Assembly (NCBI GenBank): GCA_036499825.1
Contig: DASYCZ010000026.1
Location: 310,001-374,000, forward strand
Direction: 5' to 3'
Length of the DNA stretch: 64,000 nucleotides
Source of the DNA: Paradevosia sp036499825
GTDB lineage: Bacteria > Pseudomonadota > Alphaproteobacteria > Rhizobiales > Devosiaceae
In this document: positions 6,328 through 13,381 of the stretch, piece after piece
Numbering within the stretch: the stretch's first letter is position 1
Layout of the letters: every line of letters starts with the position of its first letter
Translations under genes and position numbers: made by a program
The notes under the pieces: generated by a model
Told to the model about the DNA's origin: nothing
Seen by the model: only the letters and a program-made list of their open reading frames with translations
The model's database searches: none

Positions 6328-7110
6328 TCAGGGTTGGCGCCAGATTGCCGCGAGCATGGGGATGCTCTCGTAGCGAAAGCCGCGACCTGAGATGATGGCC
6401 GGGTCTTGGTTCTGGAAATCCTTCAGGTCGGCTTCCGAGTTCACCCGTACGACGCCAAGTCCCCAGGGACCCTGGGGGTCATTTACGGGGCCAAAGACGA
6501 CAACCGTGCCTTCAAACATGCGCCGTCGCCAGTAGATGCCGTGTTCGGTCATCATGGCGCGTTCGTCCGGCGTGAGGGTGAAGGCGAAATCCGGGCGTGG
6601 CGGAACAAGCTGGCAGAAGAAGTATTTTGCCGTGTCGGCCGCAGGCGGCACGAGTTCGGCAGCGAGCCAGCCGAGCACCATGGCCCAGCCGCTGCTGTGG
6701 CCCTGGCAGGATTCCGGACGGCCCTTGAAGCCGGTGTGGCTAAGCGTCAGATGCGTGCCGGTTGGGGTGGTAGCGAGGGTGTAGGTCACCACGGTTTCGT
6801 TGCCGCCATCCCACAGCGGGGCCCACGTGTGCACAAGACGATGTGGTGGTTCGATTTCGAGGAACTTGCCGCCGACTGTGAACGGAACGCCGTCCGCTGC
6901 CAGACCTTCTGCGCGCCATTCGCCGCCGACCTGAAGATTGCTGTCCCATTTCGTGGTGCGGTAGGTTTCAGCCGATCCCCACCAGCGGATGATCTCGGTG
7001 CCGTCTGTAATAGCCCTAAAGACGCGTTCTGGCGGCACGGCGATATCGACGGAGGCGAGGATAGTGCCTTCGGTCAGGTCGGCAATCGACCGGGATGGGG
7101 ACGGGCTCAT
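6328..7110 (-). CDS. Two-domain protein: AHSA1-type SRPBCC domain plus YCII-like domain
   Basis: 260 residues. Residues about 15-145 form an SRPBCC/AHSA1 ligand-binding fold (SVDIAVPPERVFRAITDGTE, then IIRWWG, and GGEWRAEG, LVHTWAPLWDGG), the type usually encoded beside an ArsR regulator. Residues about 165-260 form a YCII-related domain (FTLTPDERAMMTEHGIYWRR, then GTVVVFGPVNDPQGPWGLGV) with the ferredoxin-like alpha-beta pattern. The two modules are normally separate proteins, so this is a fusion. The ATG overlaps the ArsR-type gene's stop by 4 nt (ATGA), so they are cotranscribed and the regulator probably controls both. The substrate is unknown; a lipophilic small molecule is typical for the first domain. 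Confidence 0.8.
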   Translation of the reverse strand: MSPSPSRSIADLTEGTILASVDIAVPPERVFRAITDGTEIIRWWGSAETYRTTKWDSNLQVGGEWRAEGLAADGVPFTVGGKFLEIEPPHRLVHTWAPLWDGGNETVVTYTLATTPTGTHLTLSHTGFKGRPESCQGHSSGWAMVLGWLAAELVPPAADTAKYFFCQLVPPRPDFAFTLTPDERAMMTEHGIYWRRRMFEGTVVVFGPVNDPQGPWGLGVVRVNSEADLKDFQNQDPAIISGRGFRYESIPMLAAIWRQP

Positions 7111-7427
7111 TCTTGCTCCAGATAGGCTTTGAGTTGGTTAAGGTTGGTTTGCCAGAGGGCGCGGAATTCCAGCAGCCAGTGGTCCACTTCGCGGAGCGTT
7201 TCGGGCTGCAGGGCAATGATATGCTCGCGGCCCGAGCGCCTGCCGGTAACGATCCCGGCATCCTGCAATATGCGCAAATGCTTGGAGATGGCCGGGCGGC
7301 TTTGTTCGAATTCGGAAGCGAGGGCATTCACATGCGACGGTCCCTGCCGCAGGCGCGTAAGGATGGCCCGGCGCGTTGGGTCGGCTATGGCGCGGAAGAC
7401 ATCGGCGGATGCCGTGGGTCGTGACAT
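7107..7427 (-). CDS. ArsR-family transcriptional regulator
   Basis: 106 residues. A winged helix-turn-helix is evident: VFRAIADPTRRAILTRLRQG, then HVNALASEFEQSRPAISKHL, RILQDAGIVTGRRSGREHII. There are no cysteine pairs, so it is not a classic arsenic or metal sensor. The C-terminal extension (WLLEFRALWQTNLNQLKAYL) is typical of the ArsR subgroup encoded with AHSA1/SRPBCC proteins. It is transcribed divergently from mgtE and coupled to the SRPBCC gene downstream. Autorepression at the shared 7428-7588 region is likely by family analogy, but no operator was identified. Confidence 0.88.
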   Translation of the reverse strand: MSRPTASADVFRAIADPTRRAILTRLRQGPSHVNALASEFEQSRPAISKHLRILQDAGIVTGRRSGREHIIALQPETLREVDHWLLEFRALWQTNLNQLKAYLEQE

Positions 7428-7553
7428 AATGTGTAACCTTTCGGATACGCATTAATGGACTTCGCTAGAAGCACTGTCAATCTGGTGGCGCACTAAATCT
7501 TGGCGCGCGATAATTCGGTGATGATTTCGCAAAGAAGAACGGGCTAAAGATTT

Positions 7554-7573
7554 GAGGAGCCTTATTCCTCCTC
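7554..7573 (+). promoter_or_regulatory. Hairpin in the mgtE leader
   Basis: GAGGAG (7554-7559) pairs with CTCCTC (7568-7573), 15 nt before the mgtE ATG, and so hides the only Shine-Dalgarno-like AGGAG in the leader. It may modulate translation. It does not resemble a known magnesium riboswitch as far as I can see. Confidence 0.35.
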
Positions 7574-7588
7574 CGTCAGGCCCGCGTC

Positions 7589-9004
7589 ATGAGTGAGCAG
7601 TCCGACATCGTTGACGAACCCCTTGCCGGCGTCGCCCCGGCGCCGTTGCGAGCTGATGACGGCCATATCGACACGGACTGGATCGAGGCGCTGCGGCTGC
7701 TGATCGAGGCCCAGGACGAGCACGATATCGTCGAAATGATGCAGCCGCTGCATGCCGCCGATACCGGCGACGTGCTCGAGGCGCTGGATAGCGAAACCCG
7801 CCTGTCGCTGGTGCGGCTACTGGGCGACAAATTCGATTTCGCGGCGCTGACGGAAGTCGATGAATCCATCCGCGCCGAGCTCATCGACGAGCTGCCCAAT
7901 GCTCAGATCGCGCGCGGCGTAGCCAATCTCGACAGCGACGACGCCGTCACGATTCTCGAGGACATCGAGCAGGAAGACCGCGACGACATCCTGTCGAAAA
8001 TGCCGGCGTTCGAGCGACTGTCGCTGCGCCGCAGCCTCGACTATCCGGAAGAGTCCGCCGGGCGGCGGATGCAGACGGATTTCATTGCCATTCCGCCGTT
8101 CTGGACGGTGGGGCAGACCATCGACTATCTCCGCAATGAGAGCGGACTGCCGGACGAATTCTACCAGATCTACGTCGTCGATGCGTCGTACAACCTGCTC
8201 GGCACCATTCCGCTCGACAAGTTCCTGCGCGCCAAGCGTCCGGTCAAGATCGAGGCGATCATGCATACGGACGTGATCGAGGTGGAGGCGAGCCAGGATC
8301 AGGAAGAGGCCGCCCGCGCCTTCGAGCGCTATGACCTTGTGGAAGTGGCGGTGGTGGATGAAAGCCGGCGGCTGGTCGGCGTGCTGACCATCGACGACAT
8401 GGTCGACGTTATCCACGAAGAAGCCACCGAGGATATGCAGTTGCTCGCCGGTGTGGGCAACGAAGACATTTCCGACGGCGTGGTCGATGCCGTCCGCAGC
8501 CGCGCTACGTGGCTGGTGGTCAATCTGGTGACGGCGCTGCTGGCCTCGCTGGTCATCGGACTGTTCGATGCCACCATCGAGCAGATGGCGGTGCTGGCGG
8601 TGCTGATGCCGATGGTCGCCTCGATGGGCGGTAATGCTGGCACGCAGACCATGACTGTGACGGTGCGCGCCCTGGCGATGCGCGAGCTCGACAGTTTCAA
8701 GCTACGCCGCCTGGTGCTGCGCGAAGTGCTCGTCGGCTTCTTCAATGGCGGGATTTTCGCCATCCTGCTTGGCGTCCTGACGCTGGTCCGGTTCGGCAAT
8801 CCAGGGCTCGGGGTGGTCATCGGCCTCGCCATGATCACCAACATGATCGCCGCGGGCACTGCCGGCGTGCTCATTCCGCTGGCACTCGACAAGTACAAGA
8901 TCGACCCGGCAGTGGCGTCATCCACCTTTGTCACGACCGTCACCGATGTGGTTGGTTTCTTTGCCTTTTTGGGGCTGGCGGCGCTCTGGTTCCATCTCGC
9001 CTGA
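7589..9004 (+). CDS. mgtE: Magnesium transporter MgtE
   Basis: 471 residues. MgtE dimers admit Mg2+ through the inner membrane and are gated by cytoplasmic Mg2+ sensing. The N-terminal superhelical domain (residues about 30-150, including HAADTGDVLEAL and TILEDIEQEDRDDIL) precedes two CBS domains (about 155-280, FYQIYVVDASYNLLGTIPLD and YDLVEVAVVDESRRLVGVLT). A connecting helix then leads to five membrane helices with the conserved PMVASMGGNAGTQTMTVTVR signature, in which GNAGTQ lines the pore. The length matches the family (about 450). The frame offers no other start, although the ribosome site is weak. It is divergent from the arsR-type gene. A structured RNA and a tiny membrane-protein frame follow. 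Confidence 0.95.
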   Translation: MSEQSDIVDEPLAGVAPAPLRADDGHIDTDWIEALRLLIEAQDEHDIVEMMQPLHAADTGDVLEALDSETRLSLVRLLGDKFDFAALTEVDESIRAELIDELPNAQIARGVANLDSDDAVTILEDIEQEDRDDILSKMPAFERLSLRRSLDYPEESAGRRMQTDFIAIPPFWTVGQTIDYLRNESGLPDEFYQIYVVDASYNLLGTIPLDKFLRAKRPVKIEAIMHTDVIEVEASQDQEEAARAFERYDLVEVAVVDESRRLVGVLTIDDMVDVIHEEATEDMQLLAGVGNEDISDGVVDAVRSRATWLVVNLVTALLASLVIGLFDATIEQMAVLAVLMPMVASMGGNAGTQTMTVTVRALAMRELDSFKLRRLVLREVLVGFFNGGIFAILLGVLTLVRFGNPGLGVVIGLAMITNMIAAGTAGVLIPLALDKYKIDPAVASSTFVTTVTDVVGFFAFLGLAALWFHLA

Positions 9005-9019
9005 GGCCGTGGACGCGAG

Positions 9020-9068
9020 GCTTTTGCACATCACAGGAGCCCGGCTTGCCAAGCCGTGGCGCAAAAGC
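9020..9068 (+). other. Two-tier hairpin downstream of mgtE
   Basis: GCTTTTGC (9020-9027) pairs with GCAAAAGC (9061-9068), enclosing an inner perfect hairpin CGGCTT-GCC-AAGCCG (9042-9056). No T-run follows, so it is not a normal terminator. It lies in the 3' untranslated region of mgtE and in the leader of the tiny protein at 9126. Confidence 0.55.
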
Positions 9069-9125
9069 TAACGTTTGGTTACTGGCGGGAGACCGCTGGC
9101 TAGAACGGCAAATCAAGGAGCATCA

Positions 9126-9227
9126 ATGCGAAGCCAACCAAAGGCCGCATGGTGGCGGGCCGCGACTTGGACGTTCGTGTGTCTCGTCTCGATGGGGCTG
9201 GTTTTTTCCATCGTCACCCATATTTAG
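9126..9227 (+). CDS. Possible 33-residue single-pass membrane protein
   Basis: A short frame with a good ribosome site (AAGGAG, 5 nt before the ATG) encodes 33 residues: a polar basic start MRSQPKAAWWRAAT and a hydrophobic segment WTFVCLVSMGLVFSIV, ending THI. This is the pattern of small inner-membrane proteins with a positively charged tryptophan-bearing N-terminus and one transmembrane helix. A strong terminator follows 45 nt later, so the unit 9020-9302 looks self-contained. No homology is recognised. It might act on MgtE or another membrane complex, but that is only position-based. Translation evidence would be needed to be sure. Confidence 0.5.
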   Translation: MRSQPKAAWWRAATWTFVCLVSMGLVFSIVTHI

Positions 9228-9271
9228 GCGACGGAATTGATGAGCTCCAGGATGGAGCCCCAGATATGGAG

Positions 9272-9302
9272 AGGCGCCCGGCGGAGGGCGCCTTTCTTTT
9301 TC
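9272..9302 (+). terminator. Rho-independent terminator after the tiny membrane-protein gene
   Basis: AGGCGCCC (9272-9279) pairs with GGGCGCCT (9286-9293) over a 6-nt loop and is followed by TTTCTTTTT. It ends just before the ribosome site of the GST gene. Confidence 0.85.
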
Positions 9303-9320
9303 AGGGGCAAGGAGCGTTGA

Positions 9321-9983
9321 ATGAAACTGCTGATTGCCAACAAGAATTACTCCAGCTGGTCGATGCGCCCCTGGCTGGTGCTGCGCCACTTCGAAATCCC
9401 GTTCGAGGAAGAAACGCTCCTGCTCAGCGGTGAGGGCTGGAAGCAGAAGATGATCGAGCGATCCCCCAACGGGAACGTGCCGGTGCTTATCGATGGTGAT
9501 CTTGCCATCCCCGAAACGCTGGCCATCATCGAATATATCGCCGATCTGTTCCCCCACAAGGCCATCTGGCCGCAGGATCGCAAGCTGCGGGCGCTGGCGC
9601 GTTCGGCCAGCGCCGAAATGCATGCCGGCTTCAGTAAACTGCGCAGCGCGGCGCCGATGAACCTGCGCGCGTCCTATCCGGGGCGTGTGCCATTCGAGGC
9701 CGTCAGCGGCGATCTCAAGCGGCTGGATGCGTTATGGAGTGACCTGCTGCAGCGCTCCGGAGGTCCGTATCTTTGCGGAGCGTTCTCTGCGGTCGATGCC
9801 ATGTTCGCGCCGGTTGCTACCCGGCTCAGGGTCTACGACCTGCCGGTGCCCGACGTCGCCACCCAATATGTGGAAGCCATCTATGGCCTGCCGGCCTTCC
9901 AGGAATGGCTGGGCGAGGCGCTCAAGGAGACCTGGGTGGTCGAGCAGGACGAGATCGATTTCATACAAGGCAAGACGAATTGA
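9321..9983 (+). CDS. Glutathione S-transferase family protein
   Basis: 220 residues. The thioredoxin-like N-terminal domain starts KLLIANKNYSSWSMRPWLVL, a layout of the maleylacetoacetate isomerase/GstA-like group in which the serine of the NYSSWS region is the likely glutathione-activating residue. It continues through the cis-proline segment NGNVPVLIDGDLAIPETLAI to the all-helical C-terminal domain from about residue 85. It conjugates or isomerises small electrophiles with glutathione; the substrate is not predictable. The start has an AAGGAG ribosome site right after a terminator, so it probably has its own promoter. Its TGA overlaps the TTG start of the DUF1489 gene. Confidence 0.9.
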   Translation: MKLLIANKNYSSWSMRPWLVLRHFEIPFEEETLLLSGEGWKQKMIERSPNGNVPVLIDGDLAIPETLAIIEYIADLFPHKAIWPQDRKLRALARSASAEMHAGFSKLRSAAPMNLRASYPGRVPFEAVSGDLKRLDALWSDLLQRSGGPYLCGAFSAVDAMFAPVATRLRVYDLPVPDVATQYVEAIYGLPAFQEWLGEALKETWVVEQDEIDFIQGKTN

Positions 9984-10411
9984 TTCATCTGATCAAGCTC
10001 AGCGTGGGCGTCGCCACGTTCGAGGAGTTGGAAAGCTACCGGAATGAGCGCGCGCATTGGTGGGGCGCCGACTATGGCGAAGAGGTGCATGTTCATCGCA
10101 CCCGCACCATGCCGAAGCGTGCCGATGAAATCATCCAGCAGGGCGGCTCCATCTACTGGGTGCTTTCCGGCATCATCCGCTGCCGCCAGCCGATCCTGCG
10201 CTTCCAGGCAGCGGTCGATCGCGAGGGCAAGGACTGCTGCGACATCATCATGACGCCGGACATGGTGCGGACGATGCCCTATCCCAAGCGGCCCTTCCAG
10301 GGCTGGCGCTATCTCGATCCCAAGGACGCGCCACCCGACATGGGCGTCGGGATGCAGGAGGAGGGCGCCGAGTTCATCGCCGAAGAACTGGCCAGGCTGG
10401 GGCTGCTGTAA
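9980..10411 (+). CDS. DUF1489 family protein
   Basis: 143 residues from a TTG that overlaps the stop of the GST gene (TTGA). The frame continues upstream inside the GST gene, but the family begins at MIHLIKLSVGV, so the short start is chosen. Conserved stretches include HVHRTRTMPKRADEII, GSIYWVLSGIIRCRQPIL and TPDMVRTMPYPKRPFQGWRY. DUF1489 proteins of about 140 residues are widespread in Alphaproteobacteria and have no known function. It has no signal peptide or membrane segment. Cotranscription with the GST gene is likely from the overlap. Confidence 0.88.
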   Translation: MIHLIKLSVGVATFEELESYRNERAHWWGADYGEEVHVHRTRTMPKRADEIIQQGGSIYWVLSGIIRCRQPILRFQAAVDREGKDCCDIIMTPDMVRTMPYPKRPFQGWRYLDPKDAPPDMGVGMQEEGAEFIAEELARLGLL

Positions 10412-10511
10412 CGCCCTGGCGACGTTCACCATCCCAATAAGTGAGCGTCCTTACCACTTGTGCGGCGCAGGCGAAGACTTCACAGTCACGGCTGGTCATT
10501 TGGAGGCAGCG

Positions 10512-11420
10512 ATGATCCGCAAGGGTGCGCATGTCATCGTCGTCGGCAATGAAAAGGGTGGTTCGGGCAAATCCACCACGGCGTTCCATCTGGCGATCTA
10601 CCTGTTATATCAAGGTTTTCGTGTCGCCAGCATTGATGTCGACAGTCGTCAGCAGACCTTCACCAACTATGTGAAGAACCGCCGTCGCTGGACGCAGGCG
10701 CATGATCTCAAGCTGCCGCACTCGACTCACTATCACCTGCCGCTGACGCGCAGCGATTCCGTCCGCGAGAACCAGAAGCTCGAATTCGACCTCTTCCGCC
10801 AGGCGGTTAGCGAAGTGGAGGGTGAGGCGGACTACCTCATCGTCGATACCCCGGGCTTTGATACCAATCTCACCCGTCTGGCGCATTCCATGGCCGATAC
10901 GCTGGTGACGCCCATCAATGACAGCCTGATCGATCTCGACGTGATTGCCCATTTCGATCCGGTAACAGGTGAATCGCGCGAGTTGAGCCACTACTCACGG
11001 CTGGTGCAGCGTTCCCGAGCCGAGCGGCTATCGATCGACGGGCAGACCATCGACTGGGTGCTGGTACGCAATCGCATCTCCATGCTGTCGTCACGCAACA
11101 TGCGCCAGGTGCAATCGACGCTGGAACAGGTGGCGCTGCGTCTGGGTTGCCGTGTCGCCGACGGGATCGCCGAGCGCATCGTATTTCGCTCGCTGTTTCC
11201 AGTCGGCCTGACGGTTTTCGATCCGCTGGACGAGGAATTGCTGGGGGGCGTGCCCGCCATGTCGCATGTGAGCGCCAGGCAGGAATATCGCCAGTTGGTC
11301 GAAGCCCTGCACCTGCCGGTCAGCGAACGGGCCGAGCAACGGCGCACCGCGCTGCTCGATTGGGCCGCCAGCCGTCCATCGGATTTCACGCCGCTGGCGC
11401 AAAGCGACGAGCGTGCCTGA
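10512..11420 (+). CDS. mipZ: MipZ, ATPase that positions the division site
   Basis: 302 residues from the ATG giving MIRKGAHVIVVGNEKGGSGK. MipZ is a ParA/MinD-type ATPase that interacts with ParB near the origin, forms bipolar gradients and blocks FtsZ polymerisation away from midcell. The deviant Walker A KGGSGKST, the Walker A' region SIDVDSRQQTFTNYVKNRR and the Walker B region DYLIVDTPGFD fit MipZ closely. So does the segment around LVTPINDSLIDLDVIA, with the tail DPVTGE. An in-frame ATG 54 nt upstream is less likely because the family starts at the short lead. It stands alone ahead of a diguanylate cyclase gene. MipZ is typical of Alphaproteobacteria lacking MinCD as the main system. Confidence 0.93.
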   Translation: MIRKGAHVIVVGNEKGGSGKSTTAFHLAIYLLYQGFRVASIDVDSRQQTFTNYVKNRRRWTQAHDLKLPHSTHYHLPLTRSDSVRENQKLEFDLFRQAVSEVEGEADYLIVDTPGFDTNLTRLAHSMADTLVTPINDSLIDLDVIAHFDPVTGESRELSHYSRLVQRSRAERLSIDGQTIDWVLVRNRISMLSSRNMRQVQSTLEQVALRLGCRVADGIAERIVFRSLFPVGLTVFDPLDEELLGGVPAMSHVSARQEYRQLVEALHLPVSERAEQRRTALLDWAASRPSDFTPLAQSDERA

Positions 11421-11486
11421 TCGAAAGGCTCGAGAATTGGTTTACAATTCGGAAACGCCAAAGTTGTAGCATATGCGCCGAATGGA

Positions 11487-12710
11487 ATGGGGCGTTCGGC
11501 ATTGCAACTCGATATGTTTACCGCCCTGGTGGAATGCGGTGCAGCCATGTTGCTGCTCGGTATCCTGTTCGTAATTCTTTGGTCCCAGGACCGGCAATCG
11601 AAGTGGTTGCTATGGTGGAGCGCCCCATATTTCTTTGCCGCGATCGCGGCGCTGCTGTTCGTGAAATGGCAGGATCCGCCGACGATCGCCTCCACCAGTA
11701 TCAGCAATAGCGCACTCTTCCTGACATTCGGGTTCGTATGGCAGGCGACGCGGGTCTTCGGTCGCCGTCCGGTCGTACTCTGGCCGTTGGGCGTCGCAAT
11801 AATATTGTGGGTCGGTCCGTGCTTCTGGCCGCCCTACCTGGTCAACCTGCCGCTACGCGTGGTCGTTTCATCCATCATCGCGGCCGGCTTCCTGTCTATG
11901 GCGGCTTTCGAGCTTTGGCGGGAACGTGCCGAGCAATTGCCCTCGCGCAATGCCGCCGTGATCGTCCTCGGTCTTGGCAGCGCAGTGTTCGCCGTTCGGG
12001 TGCCGCTTGTCGGCCTGGCGCCATTTCCGCTTGGTGGTTTGCCCATCGATGGCACGGTGCTGGCTGTGTTCACGCTGATACTGTTTGCCATTGGCGTGTC
12101 CCTCACCGTGCTGATGGTCTCCATGACCAAGGAACGTGGCGAGCAGGAGCAGCGGCAGTTTGCGCTCTCCGATCCTCTGACGGGGCTTTTGAACCGCAGG
12201 GCCTTCCTGACCCAGGCGCAGCGGCTGTTGCGGCGCCAGAAGTCCATGAGTCAGCCGTTGAGCCTTTTGATCCTCGACCTCGATCATTTCAAGCAGGTCA
12301 ACGATCGCTATGGGCACGAGACCGGCGATCGTGTGCTGGTGAAGTTCGCAGCCGTGCTGGAGGCCAATGTGCGGCCAATGGACAAAGTCTACCGGATGGG
12401 CGGCGAGGAATTCTGCTGTCTATTGCCCGGTGCGATGCTCGCGGACGGCTACGCCGTTGCGCAGCGTATCTGCGACGAATTCCAGGCCAGCTCGGTCGAG
12501 GCCATGGGTACGCAGATCCGGGCCACGGTGAGTATCGGCGTCGCCTCGACGGAAGTGGTCGGTTACGAGGTCGACGCCTTGCAGGCGAGTGCGGATGCCG
12601 CCGTCTATGAGGCCAAGGCTCGTGGCCGCAATCTGGCGGTCATGGCCGCCCACAAGACCAATGAGGTCGCCCTGCTGCAGCAATCCATCGCCCGGCGCCT
12701 CAAGGCCTGA
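11487..12710 (+). CDS. Membrane-bound diguanylate cyclase (GGEEF)
   Basis: 407 residues. The N-terminal half (about 1-215) is hydrophobic, with some six predicted helices (VECGAAMLLLGILFVILW, YFFAAIAALLFV, and AVFTLILFAIGVSLTVLMV last). A GGDEF domain follows from about residue 225 (DPLTGLLNRRAFL). The active site is GGEEF at 305-309. An RxxD product-inhibition site (RPMD) stands five residues before it, so the enzyme should make c-di-GMP and be feedback-inhibited. The membrane part resembles the sensor of the common 5-7TM diguanylate cyclases; its ligand is unknown. The start codon is not certain: another ATG lies further along at MFTALVECG. Confidence 0.9.
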   Translation: MGRSALQLDMFTALVECGAAMLLLGILFVILWSQDRQSKWLLWWSAPYFFAAIAALLFVKWQDPPTIASTSISNSALFLTFGFVWQATRVFGRRPVVLWPLGVAIILWVGPCFWPPYLVNLPLRVVVSSIIAAGFLSMAAFELWRERAEQLPSRNAAVIVLGLGSAVFAVRVPLVGLAPFPLGGLPIDGTVLAVFTLILFAIGVSLTVLMVSMTKERGEQEQRQFALSDPLTGLLNRRAFLTQAQRLLRRQKSMSQPLSLLILDLDHFKQVNDRYGHETGDRVLVKFAAVLEANVRPMDKVYRMGGEEFCCLLPGAMLADGYAVAQRICDEFQASSVEAMGTQIRATVSIGVASTEVVGYEVDALQASADAAVYEAKARGRNLAVMAAHKTNEVALLQQSIARRLKA

Positions 12711-13065
12711 CGGCGGGATTGCGGGCGGGGTGGGTGCTGGCCTGCGTCCAACAGGAATAATGTCTGAGCATGGCCCCCCGGAGTTCGTGGGGTGAGGACC
12801 GTTCGAATGCACGCGACGCACGCGGGTTGATGACTTCGCCCTGAGGAACGCGAGGGCGGCAAGGTAGGCCCGGGTCCGTGCGAAAGGGTCGTGCGCGGTG
12901 GCGATGGCCGCCTGGAATTCCATCATGCCCACGGGGCCGTCTGTCTTCAGGTCGCCGCCGCAGAAAGACCCGTCAGTTGTGCGGGCGGCTAGGAGGCTTC
13001 TCGACACCAGCAGCAATTGCTGCTGGTGTCGAACGCCTTTGAGAGACCTGAAGGGAGAGGGCGGC
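12711..13065. other. Convergent intergenic region with a long palindrome; no gene seen
   Basis: This stretch lies between two gene ends that face each other. A minus-strand frame runs through it and on into both neighbours, but it has no start or ribosome site of its own and looks fortuitous. The notable element is the perfect 32-bp palindrome at 13001-13032. No terminator with a T-run was found. Confidence 0.5.
13001..13032. repeat. Perfect 32-bp palindrome
   Basis: TCGACACCAGCAGCAA (13001-13016) is followed without a gap by its exact reverse complement (13017-13032). It lies 33 bp past the stop of the minus-strand gene at 13066. With no loop and no T-run, it is better as a dyad protein site or a cruciform than as a terminator. 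Confidence 0.9.
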
Positions 13066-13341
13066 CTAGTTCCTGCCGCCGAACCACAAGGACACTGCGC
13101 GCTTGCCGCCGGGGGCAAAGACGTCGAGGTCGATGCCGACCTTGGGCATAACCATGCGGCGGGTGCGGGCCGAGAGCGCGAGGACGACACCCAGCAGCTC
13201 ACCGACACTGCGGCGCTGCGGGCGGGGATCGAGGGTGACGGTCAGGCCGGCGCTGACGCGACGGCGCTGATCGATGCCGGGAGCCGGGCGGGCCTTGCTG
13301 ACGAAGCGTGCCAGTTCCGAAAGATTGGACAGTTCACTCAT
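13066..13341 (-). CDS. Hypothetical protein
   Basis: 91 residues from the ATG giving MSELSNLSELARFVSK; a GTG three codons upstream is possible, but GGGAG lies at good spacing from the ATG. The N-terminus is an amphipathic helix. The remainder is basic and strand-like (RVSAGLTVTLDPRPQRR, then VVLALSARTRRMVMPKVGID and VFAPGGKRAVSLWFGGRN). No known domain, signal peptide or membrane helix is recognised. It is encoded just downstream of the D,D-carboxypeptidase gene on the same strand (gap of about 40 bp) and could be cotranscribed with it. Confidence 0.65.
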   Translation of the reverse strand: MSELSNLSELARFVSKARPAPGIDQRRRVSAGLTVTLDPRPQRRSVGELLGVVLALSARTRRMVMPKVGIDLDVFAPGGKRAVSLWFGGRN

Positions 13342-13381
13342 CGGGGCCACTCCCTCACATATGCCCTGAATACCGTACCGG

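Noticed and set aside
12420..13208. 262-codon minus-strand frame across the cyclase end, the palindrome and the hypothetical gene
   Set aside because: It overlaps two better-supported genes, starts inside one, and has no ribosome site; long chance frames are common in GC-rich DNA.
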